Part shown: piece by piece, positions 8,365 to 16,807 of the stretch
How positions within the stretch are numbered: position 1 is the stretch's first letter
Layout: each line of letters starts with the position of its first letter
Notes under the pieces: model-generated
Databases searched by the model: none
Seen by the model: only the letters and a program-made list of their open reading frames with translations
Told to the model about the DNA's origin: nothing
Translations under genes and position numbers: made by a program
NCBI GenBank assembly: GCA_001247695.2
Contig: LGRX02034840.1
Location: forward strand, 1-16,901
Source: Cymbomonas tetramitiformis
Taxonomy: Eukaryota; Chlorophyta; Pyramimonadophyceae; Pyramimonadales; Pyramimonadaceae
Reading direction: 5' to 3'
DNA length: 16,901 bases

Positions 8365-8936
8365 TCAAGGAATATCTTTCGAAACAGAATCAAATCTGGG
8401 CTTGGATAAGCGAGAATAAAATACTCGACACCTACTTTTTAAAGTTGTAGACGACGAGGTCTCACGAAAAAATAGAAGCGGAGTGGAAGTGGAAAGCAAG
8501 GCATACAGAGACTTGTGTACCTTATGTCCAGATGCTCCAGAATCTTGGTGTGCTGAAAAACATCCGCTGAAACGTTCACCTGTACAAGAAGTTTCACAGA
8601 CCAACTGCTCGAGCCGAAGTCCGCACGTGTAGAGGCGTTCGAAACATTCCCTGCGCTGAGCCACTGGCGTGGACTGGCGTATGTGTGCTGATGCAAAGAT
8701 CGGGAAAGCTGAAATAGAGATTCACAAAGCTCGCGGGGTCCACACAATGCGTATATCCGGATAGAGTTAATCGAGAACTCGGAGGGAGCACACTTACGCG
8801 AAACAAAACAATTCCAAAAGTCCGCTTGCTTCCCGCTACTATCCGAAAGAGCAGCTATCTCCACAACCGCAGCTTTCTGAAAACGGGTTGCGAGAAAAAA
8901 CCCGATGCCGACGAAAGCAAAGATTGCAAACCGCAT
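8365..8936 (-). CDS. candidate two-exon Cys-rich secreted protein
   Basis: Exon 1, 8936-8798, reads MRFAIFAFVGIGFFLATRFQ and on to WNCFVS, a signal-peptide-like start, ending at a consensus donor GTAAGT (8797-8792), phase 1. The acceptor TCTATTTCAG (AG at 8710-8709) is also excellent, and the intron would be 89 bases. Exon 2 (8708-8365) then reads RRECFERLYTCGLRLEQLVC, ETSCTGERFSGC and ends at TGA. About 160 residues in all. Unspliced, the same region is open in another frame to 8439 (192 codons from an ATG at 9017), so a single-exon reading is the alternative. A GTACAC at 8520-8515 could end exon 2 earlier. No family recognised. Confidence 0.35.
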
Positions 8937-9324
8937 GTTGCCTGTAAGTTGAACAGAGTATCGCGCTGTGGATTGTACGAAGAAGTCTTGAACAGTTCGA
9001 TGTTCTTGATTTTTCAAGGGTTGGTTTTGCGCACGTAGTTGGAGTACATACGAGAAGCCTGATATTTGCGCGGAAACTTTGGCAATAGCAACAAAGCTTC
9101 ACTCATGCGCGTGGAATGCGTGCAAAATATGCAGCGAGAGTGTCTCGCAGATCGTACAAGAAACTTTCTGCGCAAAGCAAAGTTGCTGCCCAATTAGTTC
9201 GTGCAAATATACCCACGAAAAGTCGCCGTTATTGATGATCCGAGTGTCACTTGTAGGCCTGCAACTATCCGTCGTGTGTAGAGTTGACAGTGGCTCTCTC
9301 AATTGACTACGGGGTTCACGGTTC

Positions 9325-9344
9325 AGGTCTACAGCTGTAGACCT
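9325..9344. repeat. perfect 20-bp palindrome
   Basis: AGGTCTACAGCTGTAGACCT is its own reverse complement. It sits in the AT-richer stretch between genes. Confidence 0.95.
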
Positions 9345-9379
9345 TTATTGTTTTAGGAGAAGTGCATCTTCGCAAACTT

Positions 9380-9404
9380 AACCTAGAACCTTAACAGCTA
9401 GGTT
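9380..9404. repeat. short inverted repeat
   Basis: AACCTAG (9380-9386) and CTAGGTT (9398-9404) pair around an 11-base loop. Weak on its own; noted because it lies between two stronger inverted repeats. Confidence 0.6.
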
Positions 9405-9491
9405 CCAGGGCCTCGAGGGTCTCAGGGTTTCCCTCGGCGAAGGTGTCATCTGCGGGATTACATTAGGGTCTCGTTAGGGGGGCGAGAAGAG

Positions 9492-9510
9492 CCTGCAAAA
9501 CTTTTGCAGG
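9492..9510. repeat. inverted repeat with a one-base centre
   Basis: CCTGCAAAA, C, TTTTGCAGG: nine perfect pairs around a single base. Confidence 0.9.
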
Positions 9511-10037
9511 AATTTCGGGGGTTAGTCATAGAGGTCCAGAGGGGGTCCTCGGTGTGGTGGGTGGGTGAGCAGATGGGCCGCTCTGGAGTGATTCCCTTGA
9601 GGTCTAAGGGCGTGCGAGGTACTCAAATGCACCACAGGACATCCCCAAGATTACCCGGAGGGGTGGGGGGTAGAGTGGTGGCAGAATAGTGGGGTGACAG
9701 CCCGTGGCTCGCACTCGTGGGAGGTCTACGCGACTAAGTCAAAAACGGTATCGATTTTCGAAAAAAACTCGACCGTCATAGAGATAATCCTGGAAATTAA
9801 ATTCACGATGACACGCGAGACGATGCGAGACGATATGACCGTCACGCTGGTTCAGAATTTTTTCGGGACTCAGACGGAAACCACGTTCCAGTTCCAGCGC
9901 ATAACCCTTCCCATACACAAATATGAATGTCGAGATAATTTGCAGATGCTAGAGCCTATTGCATGATCATCAAGTGGTATTAGATTTGGTTGTAAGGTGA
10001 CCCCTGTATAATCTGGATACATATCCTTGTAAATAAG

Positions 10038-10218
10038 ATGGAAATATGATACCTTCTCGAGTACAACCGAAGGAACCATCTCGATCTGGGCCAGATACTG
10101 GATTGACTTCAATGAGTGGAGATACTACTGGGGTGACCGAAGAGACGAAGAGGCAACCCAGGAAATATCCTGCCTGTTGGACGTAGCTCCTCGTAGGAAG
10201 AAGGCAAAGGCCAACAAG
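10038..10218 (+). CDS. candidate orphan exon, Trp/Tyr-rich
   Basis: A frame open from 10033 to a TAG at 10261-10263 reads WKYDTFSSTTEGT, then IWARYWIDFNEWRYYW, then RRDEEATQEISCLLD and a basic RRKKAKANK just before GTAAGA at 10219, a near-consensus donor. AG at 10036-10037 would be the acceptor. Without splicing it ends RRYCNCSNCSLVQ. It has no ATG. It may be a leftover of a mobile element or an exon of an unknown gene; it is not needed by the alpha2delta-like gene downstream. Confidence 0.3.
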
Positions 10219-10263
10219 GTAAGAAGATATTGCAATTGCTCTAATTGTAGCCTTGTTCAGTAG

Positions 10264-10440
10264 GTCCGCAGTATATATCCCATACTATGCCATACGTATG
10301 CAGCTTCCACGCATGCATTCCGTATGTGTATATCTGATTATACAGTGTCAACAGCCACAGACATGGCATTTCGCTGCATGCGAGCGCGGTGCATTTTACA
10401 ATCCTCATTAATCGCCGCATGGGCCCTCCGTCGGAGACGG
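10264..10440. other. upstream region of the alpha2delta-like gene
   Basis: No gene is supported. The stretch is AT-richer and ends at the GGGTATAAATCCC element. It is the natural place for promoter elements, but none besides the TATA box can be named. Confidence 0.35.
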
Positions 10441-10445
10441 CAGGG

Positions 10446-10451
10446 TATAAA
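10446..10451 (+). promoter_or_regulatory. TATA box candidate for the alpha2delta-like gene
   Basis: TATAAA in the context GGGTATAAATCCC lies 178 bases upstream of the proposed start ATG at 10624. A start of transcription about 30 bases downstream would leave a 5' leader of about 150 bases. This is placement and consensus only; the same hexamer occurs by chance elsewhere (14604 region, inside an intron). Confidence 0.4.
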
Positions 10452-10623
10452 TCCCAACTTGACGCTGAGAAGTAAGTGGCATAGTGATATTCACGAATAA
10501 TCAAGCAACGCAATAGCCAATCACTCACTTTGTTTGCTTTACGTGCGGCGCCTTGTGTCACCACTTGTCGAGTGCCTTTCCCTTGGAGGTTCGCGCAGGT
10601 GTGCCTAACGCGGGCTGGTGAAC

Positions 10624-10678
10624 ATGAACGCCCTCGTTTGCTCTTCGGTTCTGCAAATTTACTTTGTGCTTAGCTATG
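10624..10678 (+). CDS. exon 1: start codon and signal peptide
   Basis: ATG at 10624 has A at -3. The 18 codons read MNALVCSSVLQIYFVLSY, a hydrophobic run of signal-peptide type. The exon ends with one base of a split Gly codon before the donor GTGAGA at 10679. Joining to the acceptor at 11053-11054 puts the mature protein's VKSW motif within about ten residues of the signal peptide, as in animal alpha2delta. The exon is short and was found by phase and position, so it is less certain than exons 3-9. Confidence 0.55.
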
Positions 10679-13600
10679 GTGAGACTACTACGCTTATTTG
10701 TGGGATATGAACTGCGGGACTCGGCCGAAAAGTGCAAGCATAGGGATCGCCAACTGCGTGTCCGTTTCCTCTCACGGCGCGAAGCCTGTGCATAATATGA
10801 TGACGGACTATTTGACACTGTGTATCAAAATCCCAATACCACTATGAAGATCGGATGCATTTCAAATGAGCGGCCTCGAACTTAAAGCGTTGTGTGACAA
10901 CGTTTCGACGTATTATAGTCATCCACAAAACCTCGAGTCGTAAGCACACACACTGTCTCGCTTCGCAACATCGTGCATCCCCAGCAATCGTTTTCACAGC
11001 ACAGGAGACCTCACCTGCGCGCGTTTATCAGGCACGGTGCATGTGAGCTCGCAGGGCTGACGGACGAGGTAGTCAAGTCCTGGAGCTCTTCGTTCACACT
11101 GGAAATCGAAGACGTCGTCACGAATGTCATGCAAGCCCCAGCCCTGCAGAAGTGAGTTCTGCGGCCTTTCTTGACGAGATGTTTCAAGGCGCTCATGCGC
11201 AGAGCTCCGAGCTGCAGACGGTCGTCCGAAAAACGTTCGGTGGTTGAGTTCAAATCTCTTGCCTTTAGCCTGCAGCGCCCTGAGTCGTCGGCGTGCAGCT
11301 CATGCGGTGCGAGCAGCGAATTGATGCGTGGCTCGAAGTTTGTTTGTTCCCGAGTAGGACGATTAATGATGCGTCCTACAGCGACACCCTCGTCAACGGA
11401 GTGTCGGAAGTTGCCCAAGTTGCTTCAACCGTGTATGTCGGGTTGTTGAGCTACGTCAAATACGTCGACCAACTTGCCGAAGCCGTGAGTGAGGCATTGG
11501 TCAGTGATCCCAACGTATCTGCTGTTGACCCCTGTACCCGGTCGGACGTCGGCGCCGCGCCGGCGGAGTGGACTTCTTCGGCAAAGTACGGGCAGTTACC
11601 GGTGGACTTCAACGCCAGCAGCTGCAGAACGGCAGTGAGCGGGGCTCCCCTGAGCGACCTCTTGGCCGCAAGGACGGCCACGTTGGACGCCGTTTTCCGC
11701 GGGACCCATGAGGCATGCCCCGAGGTGCGCCACCAATATATGGCGTTAGAGAACGACCTGTTGCGATCGTATCCTGGACAAAAGTGGGCTCAGGAAGACG
11801 GAACCACAGGGGACTACTCCGACTATCTGCCTCAGATGCAGCCCTGGTACGTGGCTGCTGTGGCCAACTTCAAAAACGTCTTCATCGTGGCGGACTTCAC
11901 TGCTCCTGAAATTCTCCTCAAACTGAACAGTCTGCTTGACACCTTATCACCGCAGGTGCAAAGCCTTTTCAGAGCACACGTGCAATCGTACTTCATGCAC
12001 GCCGCCACTTCCACGCTTGGCTGTGCGCGCTCTCAAGCTTGTTGCACAAGGCCTTGGAGAGTCCCCAACAATCGCGTTTTCCCGGTTTGGAGTCAGCACG
12101 GTTCCAGTAGACCGCCGGTTCAGTCCGTCTTGAAACGGGCATGCGCTCTCCGAGCAACACTGCCAGCTCTGTCCTGACGCGGGTCCACGGTGCCCGTGGT
12201 AGCTCCAGTGGCGATTGCCGGACTCTCTGCTCGTTCACCTCTGATGCTATTCATTGTTGCGGAATTCTGACCAAAACCCTAAGTTGCCACGGAGCCACTG
12301 CTGTGTGAGACCTGCAGGATTTTGTCTCTGTGGTGGCGTTCGACGTGGACACAGTAATTGCGGAGGTGACCGACCTCACCTCGGCGCTTCCGCTGCGGGC
12401 GCTCCCTGAGAACGTGGCGCAACTCAAGCAGCGCCTGCAAGAGCTCGCTGCGGACGCGGCGGTGTCCGGCACCGGCAATGCAATCGGCCTCGCGAGCGCC
12501 ATCGACCGTGGCTACAAGCTCATGGCGGAGGCTGCCATGGAAATGATGCACGGCACCGCCTGTGGCAGCACTCTGCTCTTGATCACGTCCCAGGACGGCT
12601 CCCTCCCCCCAGCCAACACCGTGCTTGACACACAGCCCGCTAACCAGCGGACGATCATCTTTGGCTTCACTCCGCGGGGCTTCTCACCCGCCCTGCACGA
12701 ATTCAGCTGCGGCATAGAAGCGCTGTACCGCCACGTGGATCCCTCGGAAGATAACACCTACATCGCACGGTCCTACTACCGCTACATTCCGGCGGGGCCG
12801 AGTCCTGCCGAGGCGCCGCACGCCATGCTGTGGGGCTCCCACGGGAGCAGCGGGGGGCTGCGCCCGGACGTGTTCCTCGGAGGGCCTGAGGCATTCATCA
12901 CGGTGGCCATGCCCGTGTACTCCTATGAGGGGGCCCACGCCCGCCTCGTTGGAGTCGTGGCGGCGGACTTCGGGTTGGACGCTCTGAAAACCCAGCTGGA
13001 TTCGTTCAAGAAGGGCAAAAGTTTCGTGATGATGACCTCGCCCTTTGGCGACACCCTGTATCACAAGGTCCAGAGCAAGTATAAGGTGAGCGCAGCCGCC
13101 TCCCGCTCGCCACGTGGCCGGTTCGCAAGAGTTACAACGCGTCTGCTATGGTTGCACGCCCAACTCCGCCGAACCGGGGAGCAACCTTCGATTTCAGGTC
13201 AGCCTGACGGGGCCCATGCTTGTGGAACCTGCGCCAGGTGGCGTACCCGGTGGGCACAGGCCAGGACATAAGCTTGTACGAGCCCTTCGACCAGTTCAAC
13301 AGCACCGTCCGGAACCCGATGTTGACGCAAGTGTACGGGTCCGCGCACATCGTGGTCGACCGAGCCTTCGAGCAGGGGGACGCGCAGTACGAGGGGGTCG
13401 AGACTCAGCCGCTGCCCACTTCCTACTACTGGCAGCGGGTGCCCGACTTCTTCTTCGTCGTGGCTTACGTGCAGGCGCAGGTCCGAACGCCGGCTGTCAT
13501 TTCGGCGCAGCGTGCTCATGGCCCCATCGCGCTGCGCGCCAACAGCGGCGGCGCCGCCGCCGCCGCGCCATGATGCCCGCGACCGCTTCGAGCTGCGCTT

Positions 13601-16600
13601 CAGGGTCTGCTCGGCGCGGCGCGTGCGGCACTGCCACGTCAGCGCGGCGCCCAAGCTCTCTCTGCGGCTCGCCTCCTTGAGGCCCGGGCGCGGGGGCTTC
13701 GCTCCGAGCCACCCCCTCACATCGCTCCGTCCGTGGCCGCGTACCCGTGGTGCCCGTGCTCCTTTGCCATCCTGCGAGCCAGCTTGCTGCTGCCCGGTGA
13801 GCAGGCGCGAACGTGGCGTGACGGACGCGCGGAAACGTGGCGCAGCGGAGCGCGCGGCTCCGCCGCGCTCTCCGTTGCGGCATGGAGGCGCCGCCCGCCA
13901 CGCGGGACCTTGCCGAGGGCGCAGGCCTCCTCCGCGCTGGGAGCGGATGCGGGCGCCGTGGCCGGGGAGCCCTCGGCAGGTCGGGTGCGAGTCGGGCGGC
14001 TGGCTTTCGAGAGCCGGGACGAGGCGCTCGGGGTGCCGCGCGGGGGGGTCGTGGCAGGAGGACAAGGCCGTGCGCAAGCACCACCACCGGATCCAGGAGT
14101 CCACGACGCTGTGCTTCGCGAAGCCCGACATGTACCTCAACCCCCCCAATAGCGACCTCTTCCCCGGGGAGGTGATCAACGAGGACAACTGCTACACCTA
14201 CGACGCCAACGGCAGCCGCGTGGAGGGGGTCTTCCGCGCGGGTTGCACGCAGCACCCGAACGCGTGGCCCGTGAACACCGTCTCGCTGGACGCCGCCTGC
14301 ACCGTGATCCCGCCGAGGTGAGGCCCTCGCGGCGAGTTGGAGCCCCGATCGAGCGGCTCCTGCGCGGGCCGCTCCGTGCATCTCGGCGGCGGCGGGCTCC
14401 GTCGAGGAGCGTCCACGTGGCGACGCCCTCGAGCCCATCTTGCCGGCGGCCGGATGGCTCAGCCGTTCCCGCTAAGCTCCGTCGTCGATCCGAGTGGTGG
14501 CAGGACTCCAGCAGCAGCGCGCGCGCGGCTCTGCGGCGCTTGCGGTTGAGGCAGCGGAGCCGGCATAGAGCGAGTGCGGCGCTCCGTCGATGCTCGTGTG
14601 GGTATAAAGTGGGAGCCTGGATGGACGCGGGTTCCGCTTGTTGCTTCTACGCTTCCCACCGAAGGTGCGCGGCCATCTTTTCAGTGACTGTGCGCCATCT
14701 CGCGTCCAGATCGTCGAAAGAGACGAAATGAGTAGGGGGTTTCCCTGCCACCGCGTAACGAAAACTGGAACGCCGCGCCCCCCTCGTCTGCCTCACAGCC
14801 GGCCTGCGTCCACCCTCACAGGCTGTCTGGGGGATTGGTAACCTCCCCAGCCCATCCTCAAATCGGGCGCGGGGGCGATGCTCACAGGTGCTGGGAGGAC
14901 CAGTCGGCCTTCCTGGACTTCTCCACGTGGCGCGACGATCCCGAGTGGGTGTACCAGTTGCACATGTACATGAACCAGGTCGCCGGGAGCTCCAACTCCT
15001 TCCCGTGGCTCTCGGAGGAGTGCCAGGCCAACTTGGCGCTGCAAACCGTGGCATACCCCCTGCTGAGGCATGATGTCGTGGCGGTGGATACGGTGTGGAA
15101 CTACTTCGGCTCGCACACCGGGGCGACCGCCGTGTTTCCCGCAGGGGACTGGGGCGTCTACTGGGACCCCGCGCGGAGGCCCTGGTACCACCGCGCGGTG
15201 GCCAATCAGGCGCGCGCCCGCCCGAGGGCAGCCTGGTATATCGGATCTGCGCAGAGATGGGGGGTCGGGCAAAAGGCGGTGGCCAGGAGGGGAGGGGTAT
15301 ATCGATGTGCACATTGATAGGGGTCGGGGGAGGCTGGCGTGCAGGGGAAACGGGCTATTTCAACGCCTTACATCGACGGAGGCGGGGCTGGGCTGATGAA
15401 CTCGCTGTCGACCGCCATCCACCAGAGCACGGACCCGGAGACGGGGGAAATCAGAGACGCCTTCGTTCAGGGCGTGTCGTCCTATGATTACGTGTATCCG
15501 ACCTTTCACGATCTCTTGCGGCAAGTCACCAAGGACATGGCGGGTGCGCCCGCGGGAGGCGCCCCGTGCGGCCAGTCAGCAAGGGCCTGCACGGGCTGTG
15601 GGCTGCTGCCGATGCGTCTCTTGGCGCGCGCGCCTAGACGACGCAGGCGCCTGCAAGCCGCAGACCGCGACTCTTGACGACGCAGGCGCCTGCAAGCCGC
15701 AGACCGCGGCAGCGTTGCGCCAGCAGCAGCAGACCGCGGCAGCGTTGCGCCAGGGACCGGTTACCAGGTTACCGGCGCTCAGGGATGCGTCATCGGCGCT
15801 CAGGGATGCATCATCGGCGCTCAGGGATGCGTCATTGGCGCTCAGGGATGCGTCATCGGCGCTCAGGATGCGTCACCGGCGCTCAGTGATGCGCCATCGG
15901 CGCTCAGGGATGCGTCATCGGCGCTCAGGGATGCGTCATCGGCGCTGAGTGATGCGCCATCGGCGCTCAGTGATGCGTCATCGGCGCTCAGGGATGCGTC
16001 ACTGGCGCCAGGGATGCGCTTCATCGGCGCCAGATGCGTCACCGCCAGTGGCGCTTATCGGCCAGTGATGCGTCATCGGGCGCCAGGGATGCGTCATCGG
16101 CGCCGGTAGGCGCGCTATCGGGCGCTAGGATGCGCTACATCATGGATGCGCCATCGGCGCCAGTGATGCGCCATCGGCGCTGTGGTGATGCGTCATCGGC
16201 GCACAGTGATGCGCCATCGGGCGCGTAGTGATGCGTCATCGGCGCGCAGTGATGCGCTCACCGGGCGCCAGGGATGCGTTTCACTGCGCCTGTGGATGCG
16301 CTATCGGCGCTCAGGATGCGTCAATGGCGCGCAGGGATGCGTCACCGGCGCTCAGGGATGCGTCATCGGCGCTCAGGGATGCGTCACCGGCGCGCAGGGA
16401 TGCGTCACCGGCGCGCAGGGATGCGTCATCGGCGCTCAGGGATGCGTCATCGGCGCGCAGGGATGCGTCACCGGCGCGCAGGGATGCGTCATCGCAGTGA
16501 TTGTCCGATTCTCTCCTCGCCTCTCATCGGGTAGTGGGCAAGCGCCAGTTTATGCTAGCTGCGGCTCCGACTCTGACGCGACTGCTGCGCGTGGTTTTGG

Positions 16601-16726
16601 TAGGCGGCTGCTCATCGCTGCCGGTGCAAGAGCAGACGGCGAAGGACGTGCCAATGTGCTTCCTGATCGACACCGCAGGACTACTGCTGAGGCACTCCGA
16701 CTTCCTTCTCACATCGCAGGAGGGAG
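10624..16726 (+). CDS. alpha2delta-like (VWA-Cache) voltage-gated Ca2+ channel auxiliary subunit, multi-exon, 3' partial
   Basis: Exons: 10624-10678, 11055-11151, 11358-11955, 12318-13085, 13238-13480, 14058-14317, 14888-15209, 15345-15543, 16535-16726. All junction phases agree (1,2,0,0,0,2,0,1), giving 911 codons plus one base before the last donor. Family knowledge: alpha2delta proteins are extracellular, membrane-attached subunits that raise surface density and modulate gating of CaV channels; animal members are about 1100 residues, so roughly 150-200 C-terminal residues should lie beyond the window. Seen here, in order: hydrophobic signal peptide (1-18), a VKSW motif just after it, a VWA_N-like segment ending in PWY (213-215), a VWA domain (about 224-400), a Cache-like block (about 440-500), and a second block with RRPWY (770-774). 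Order and spacing match alpha2delta end to end. CACHD1-like proteins are the alternative within the same superfamily. Exon edges are inferred, not tested with transcripts. Confidence 0.85.
11055..11151 (+). CDS. exon 2: start of the mature N-terminus (VKSW motif)
   Basis: Residues 19-51 in part. The block begins LTDEVVKSWSSSF; a K-S-W motif at this place is typical of the alpha2delta N-terminus. The donor is a strong GTGAGT at 11152 in phase 2. The acceptor is ...CTCGCAG at 11053-11054. A second possible acceptor at 10998-10999 would lengthen the exon upstream in phase 0 but would not join to exon 1. Confidence 0.7.
11358..11955 (+). CDS. exon 3: VWA_N region and first strand of the VWA domain
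   Basis: Residues 51-250. It contains the long helical segment after VKSW, then LPVDFN, then ENDLLRSYPGQKW and MQPWYVAAVANFKNVFIVAD. The SYPG..KW then PWY pattern leading directly into a beta strand is the VWA_N to VWA junction of alpha2delta proteins. The MIDAS position is D230-F-T-A-P234. The phase 2 acceptor follows ...CCCGAGTAG at 11356-11357. The donor is GTGCAA at 11956, phase 0. Confidence 0.85.
12318..13085 (+). CDS. exon 4: most of the VWA domain and the Cache-like core
   Basis: Residues 251-506. It opens DFVSVVAFD, completing the VWA strand that exon 3 begins with LLDTLSPQ; together they match the family pattern LxxLxxxDFVxVxxF. Later landmarks are SGTGNA (300-305), LLLITSQDG (336-344), a Cys at 381 where the family has a conserved Cys before a Gly-rich turn, FITVAMPVY (443-451), LVGVVAADFG (460-469) and GDTLYHK (494-500). 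These last three are the typical beta strands of a Cache domain. Acceptor CCTGCAG at 12311-12317; donor GTGAGC at 13086; both phase 0. Confidence 0.88.
13238..13480 (+). CDS. exon 5: middle of the Cache/VGCC_alpha2 region
   Basis: Residues 507-587, beginning VAYPVGTGQDISLYEP and ending YYWQRVPDFFFVVAYVQAQ. The W-x-x-V-x-D-F/Y-x-x-x-V-V ending is where the family has its WTPVxGTDYSLAxV segment. The acceptor is GCGCCAG at 13231-13237. A closer-looking acceptor at 13196-13197 leads into another frame and would put a TGA (13205-13207) into this one, so it is rejected. Donor GTCCGA at 13481, phase 0. Confidence 0.8.
14058..14317 (+). CDS. exon 6: VGCC_alpha2-type region
   Basis: Residues 588-674 in part, starting EDKAVRKHHHRIQ, the charged helix that follows the Cache strand in alpha2delta. 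Cysteines at NCYTYD, AGCTQ and DAACTV suggest an extracellular disulphide-rich segment. Acceptor GTGGCAG at 14051-14057, donor GTGAGG at 14318 in phase 2. The flanking introns (577 and 570 bases) are very GC-rich and contain spurious long open frames. Confidence 0.75.
14888..15209 (+). CDS. exon 7: second PWY-containing Cache block
   Basis: Residues 674-781. CWEDQSAFLDFSTW, then ECQANLALQTV, then WGVYWDPARRPWYHRAVANQ. The R-P-W-Y at 771-774 after an acidic/aromatic stretch is the hallmark of Cache-like ligand-binding modules and corresponds to the second such site of alpha2delta. The acceptor CTCACAG at 14881-14887 restores the phase left by exon 6 (AG + G = Arg). The 3' edge is set by phase and by the expected distance to TPY in exon 8; no GT donor fits there. 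Confidence 0.8.
15345..15543 (+). CDS. exon 8: end of the second Cache block
   Basis: Residues 782-848 in part. AISTPYIDGGGAGLMNSL matches the family's F/I-T-x-P-Y-x-x-x-G-x-G-x-x-x-x-V/L strand-turn-strand after RPWY. It continues with FHDLLRQVTKDM. The acceptor is GCGTGCAG, ending at 15344, in phase 0. AGs at 15319-15320 and 15331-15332 are also in phase 0 and would lengthen the exon by 8 or 4 codons. The donor GTGCGC at 15544 is in phase 1. Confidence 0.72.
15620..16497 (+). repeat. 21-bp minisatellite inside intron 8 of the alpha2delta-like gene
   Basis: From about 15776 a unit close to GCGCTCAGGGATGCGTCATC plus one G repeats some 34 times, with variants (CAGTGATGCGCC, ACCGGCGCGCAG). It is preceded at 15625-15760 by two copies of a GACGCAGGCGCCTGCAAGCC unit and two copies of GACCGCGGCAGCGTTGCGCC. 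The unit is 7 codons long, so all frames free of a stop stay open across it; these frames are not genes. Confidence 0.9.
16535..16726 (+). CDS. exon 9: Cys-containing C-terminal block
   Basis: Residues 848-911. It is preceded by a long pyrimidine-rich tract and TAG at 16532-16534, and begins in the phase left by exon 8 (G + TG = Val). The text MCFLIDTAGLLLRHSDFLL corresponds to the family's C-x-L-I/L-D-x-x-G-F-L/V-x-x segment. The donor GTGCGT at 16727 is in phase 1. Confidence 0.75.
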
Positions 16727-16807
16727 GTGCGTCTGATCGCCCGCCCACGAACGATGGATTGGTGTGATCGGACGACATCGGAAGCGCGTGCAGTCACGCG
16801 AGCCTAG

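Larger units (their letters stand above)
9020..10030. other. AT-richer stretch without a supported gene
   Basis: Base composition is visibly less GC-rich than the flanks. A + strand frame at 9694-9966 has its first ATG at 9808 (MTRETMRDDMTVTLVQNFF..., 52 codons) and no recognised relatives. Otherwise only the inverted repeats at 9325-9510 stand out. Confidence 0.4.

Noticed and set aside
10973..11054. Longer exon 2 beginning near 10973 or 11000
   Set aside because: The frame is open but has no ATG, and the text does not fit the family; the acceptor at 11053-11054 joins in phase to a signal-peptide exon and gives the expected N-terminus.
13114..14438. Long - strand and + strand frames of 188-329 codons
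   Set aside because: They run through GC-rich introns and over the antisense of exons 5 and 6; the + strand exons carry the recognisable domain text and the splice edges.
14604..14610. Second TATAAA (in GGGTATAAAGTGGG)
   Set aside because: It lies within intron 6 of the alpha2delta-like gene with no start or coding sequence at the expected distance.
14647..15314. Two long - strand frames of 173 and 221 codons
   Set aside because: They are shadows of exon 7, rich in P, R and S as expected for the antisense of a GC-rich coding exon.
15776..16497. CRISPR array
   Set aside because: The units are contiguous with no unique spacers; this is a plain minisatellite, as are the other arrays.
15484..16736. 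Frames of DASSALR / GCVIGAQ type
   Set aside because: They are translations of the 21-bp array in intron 8.
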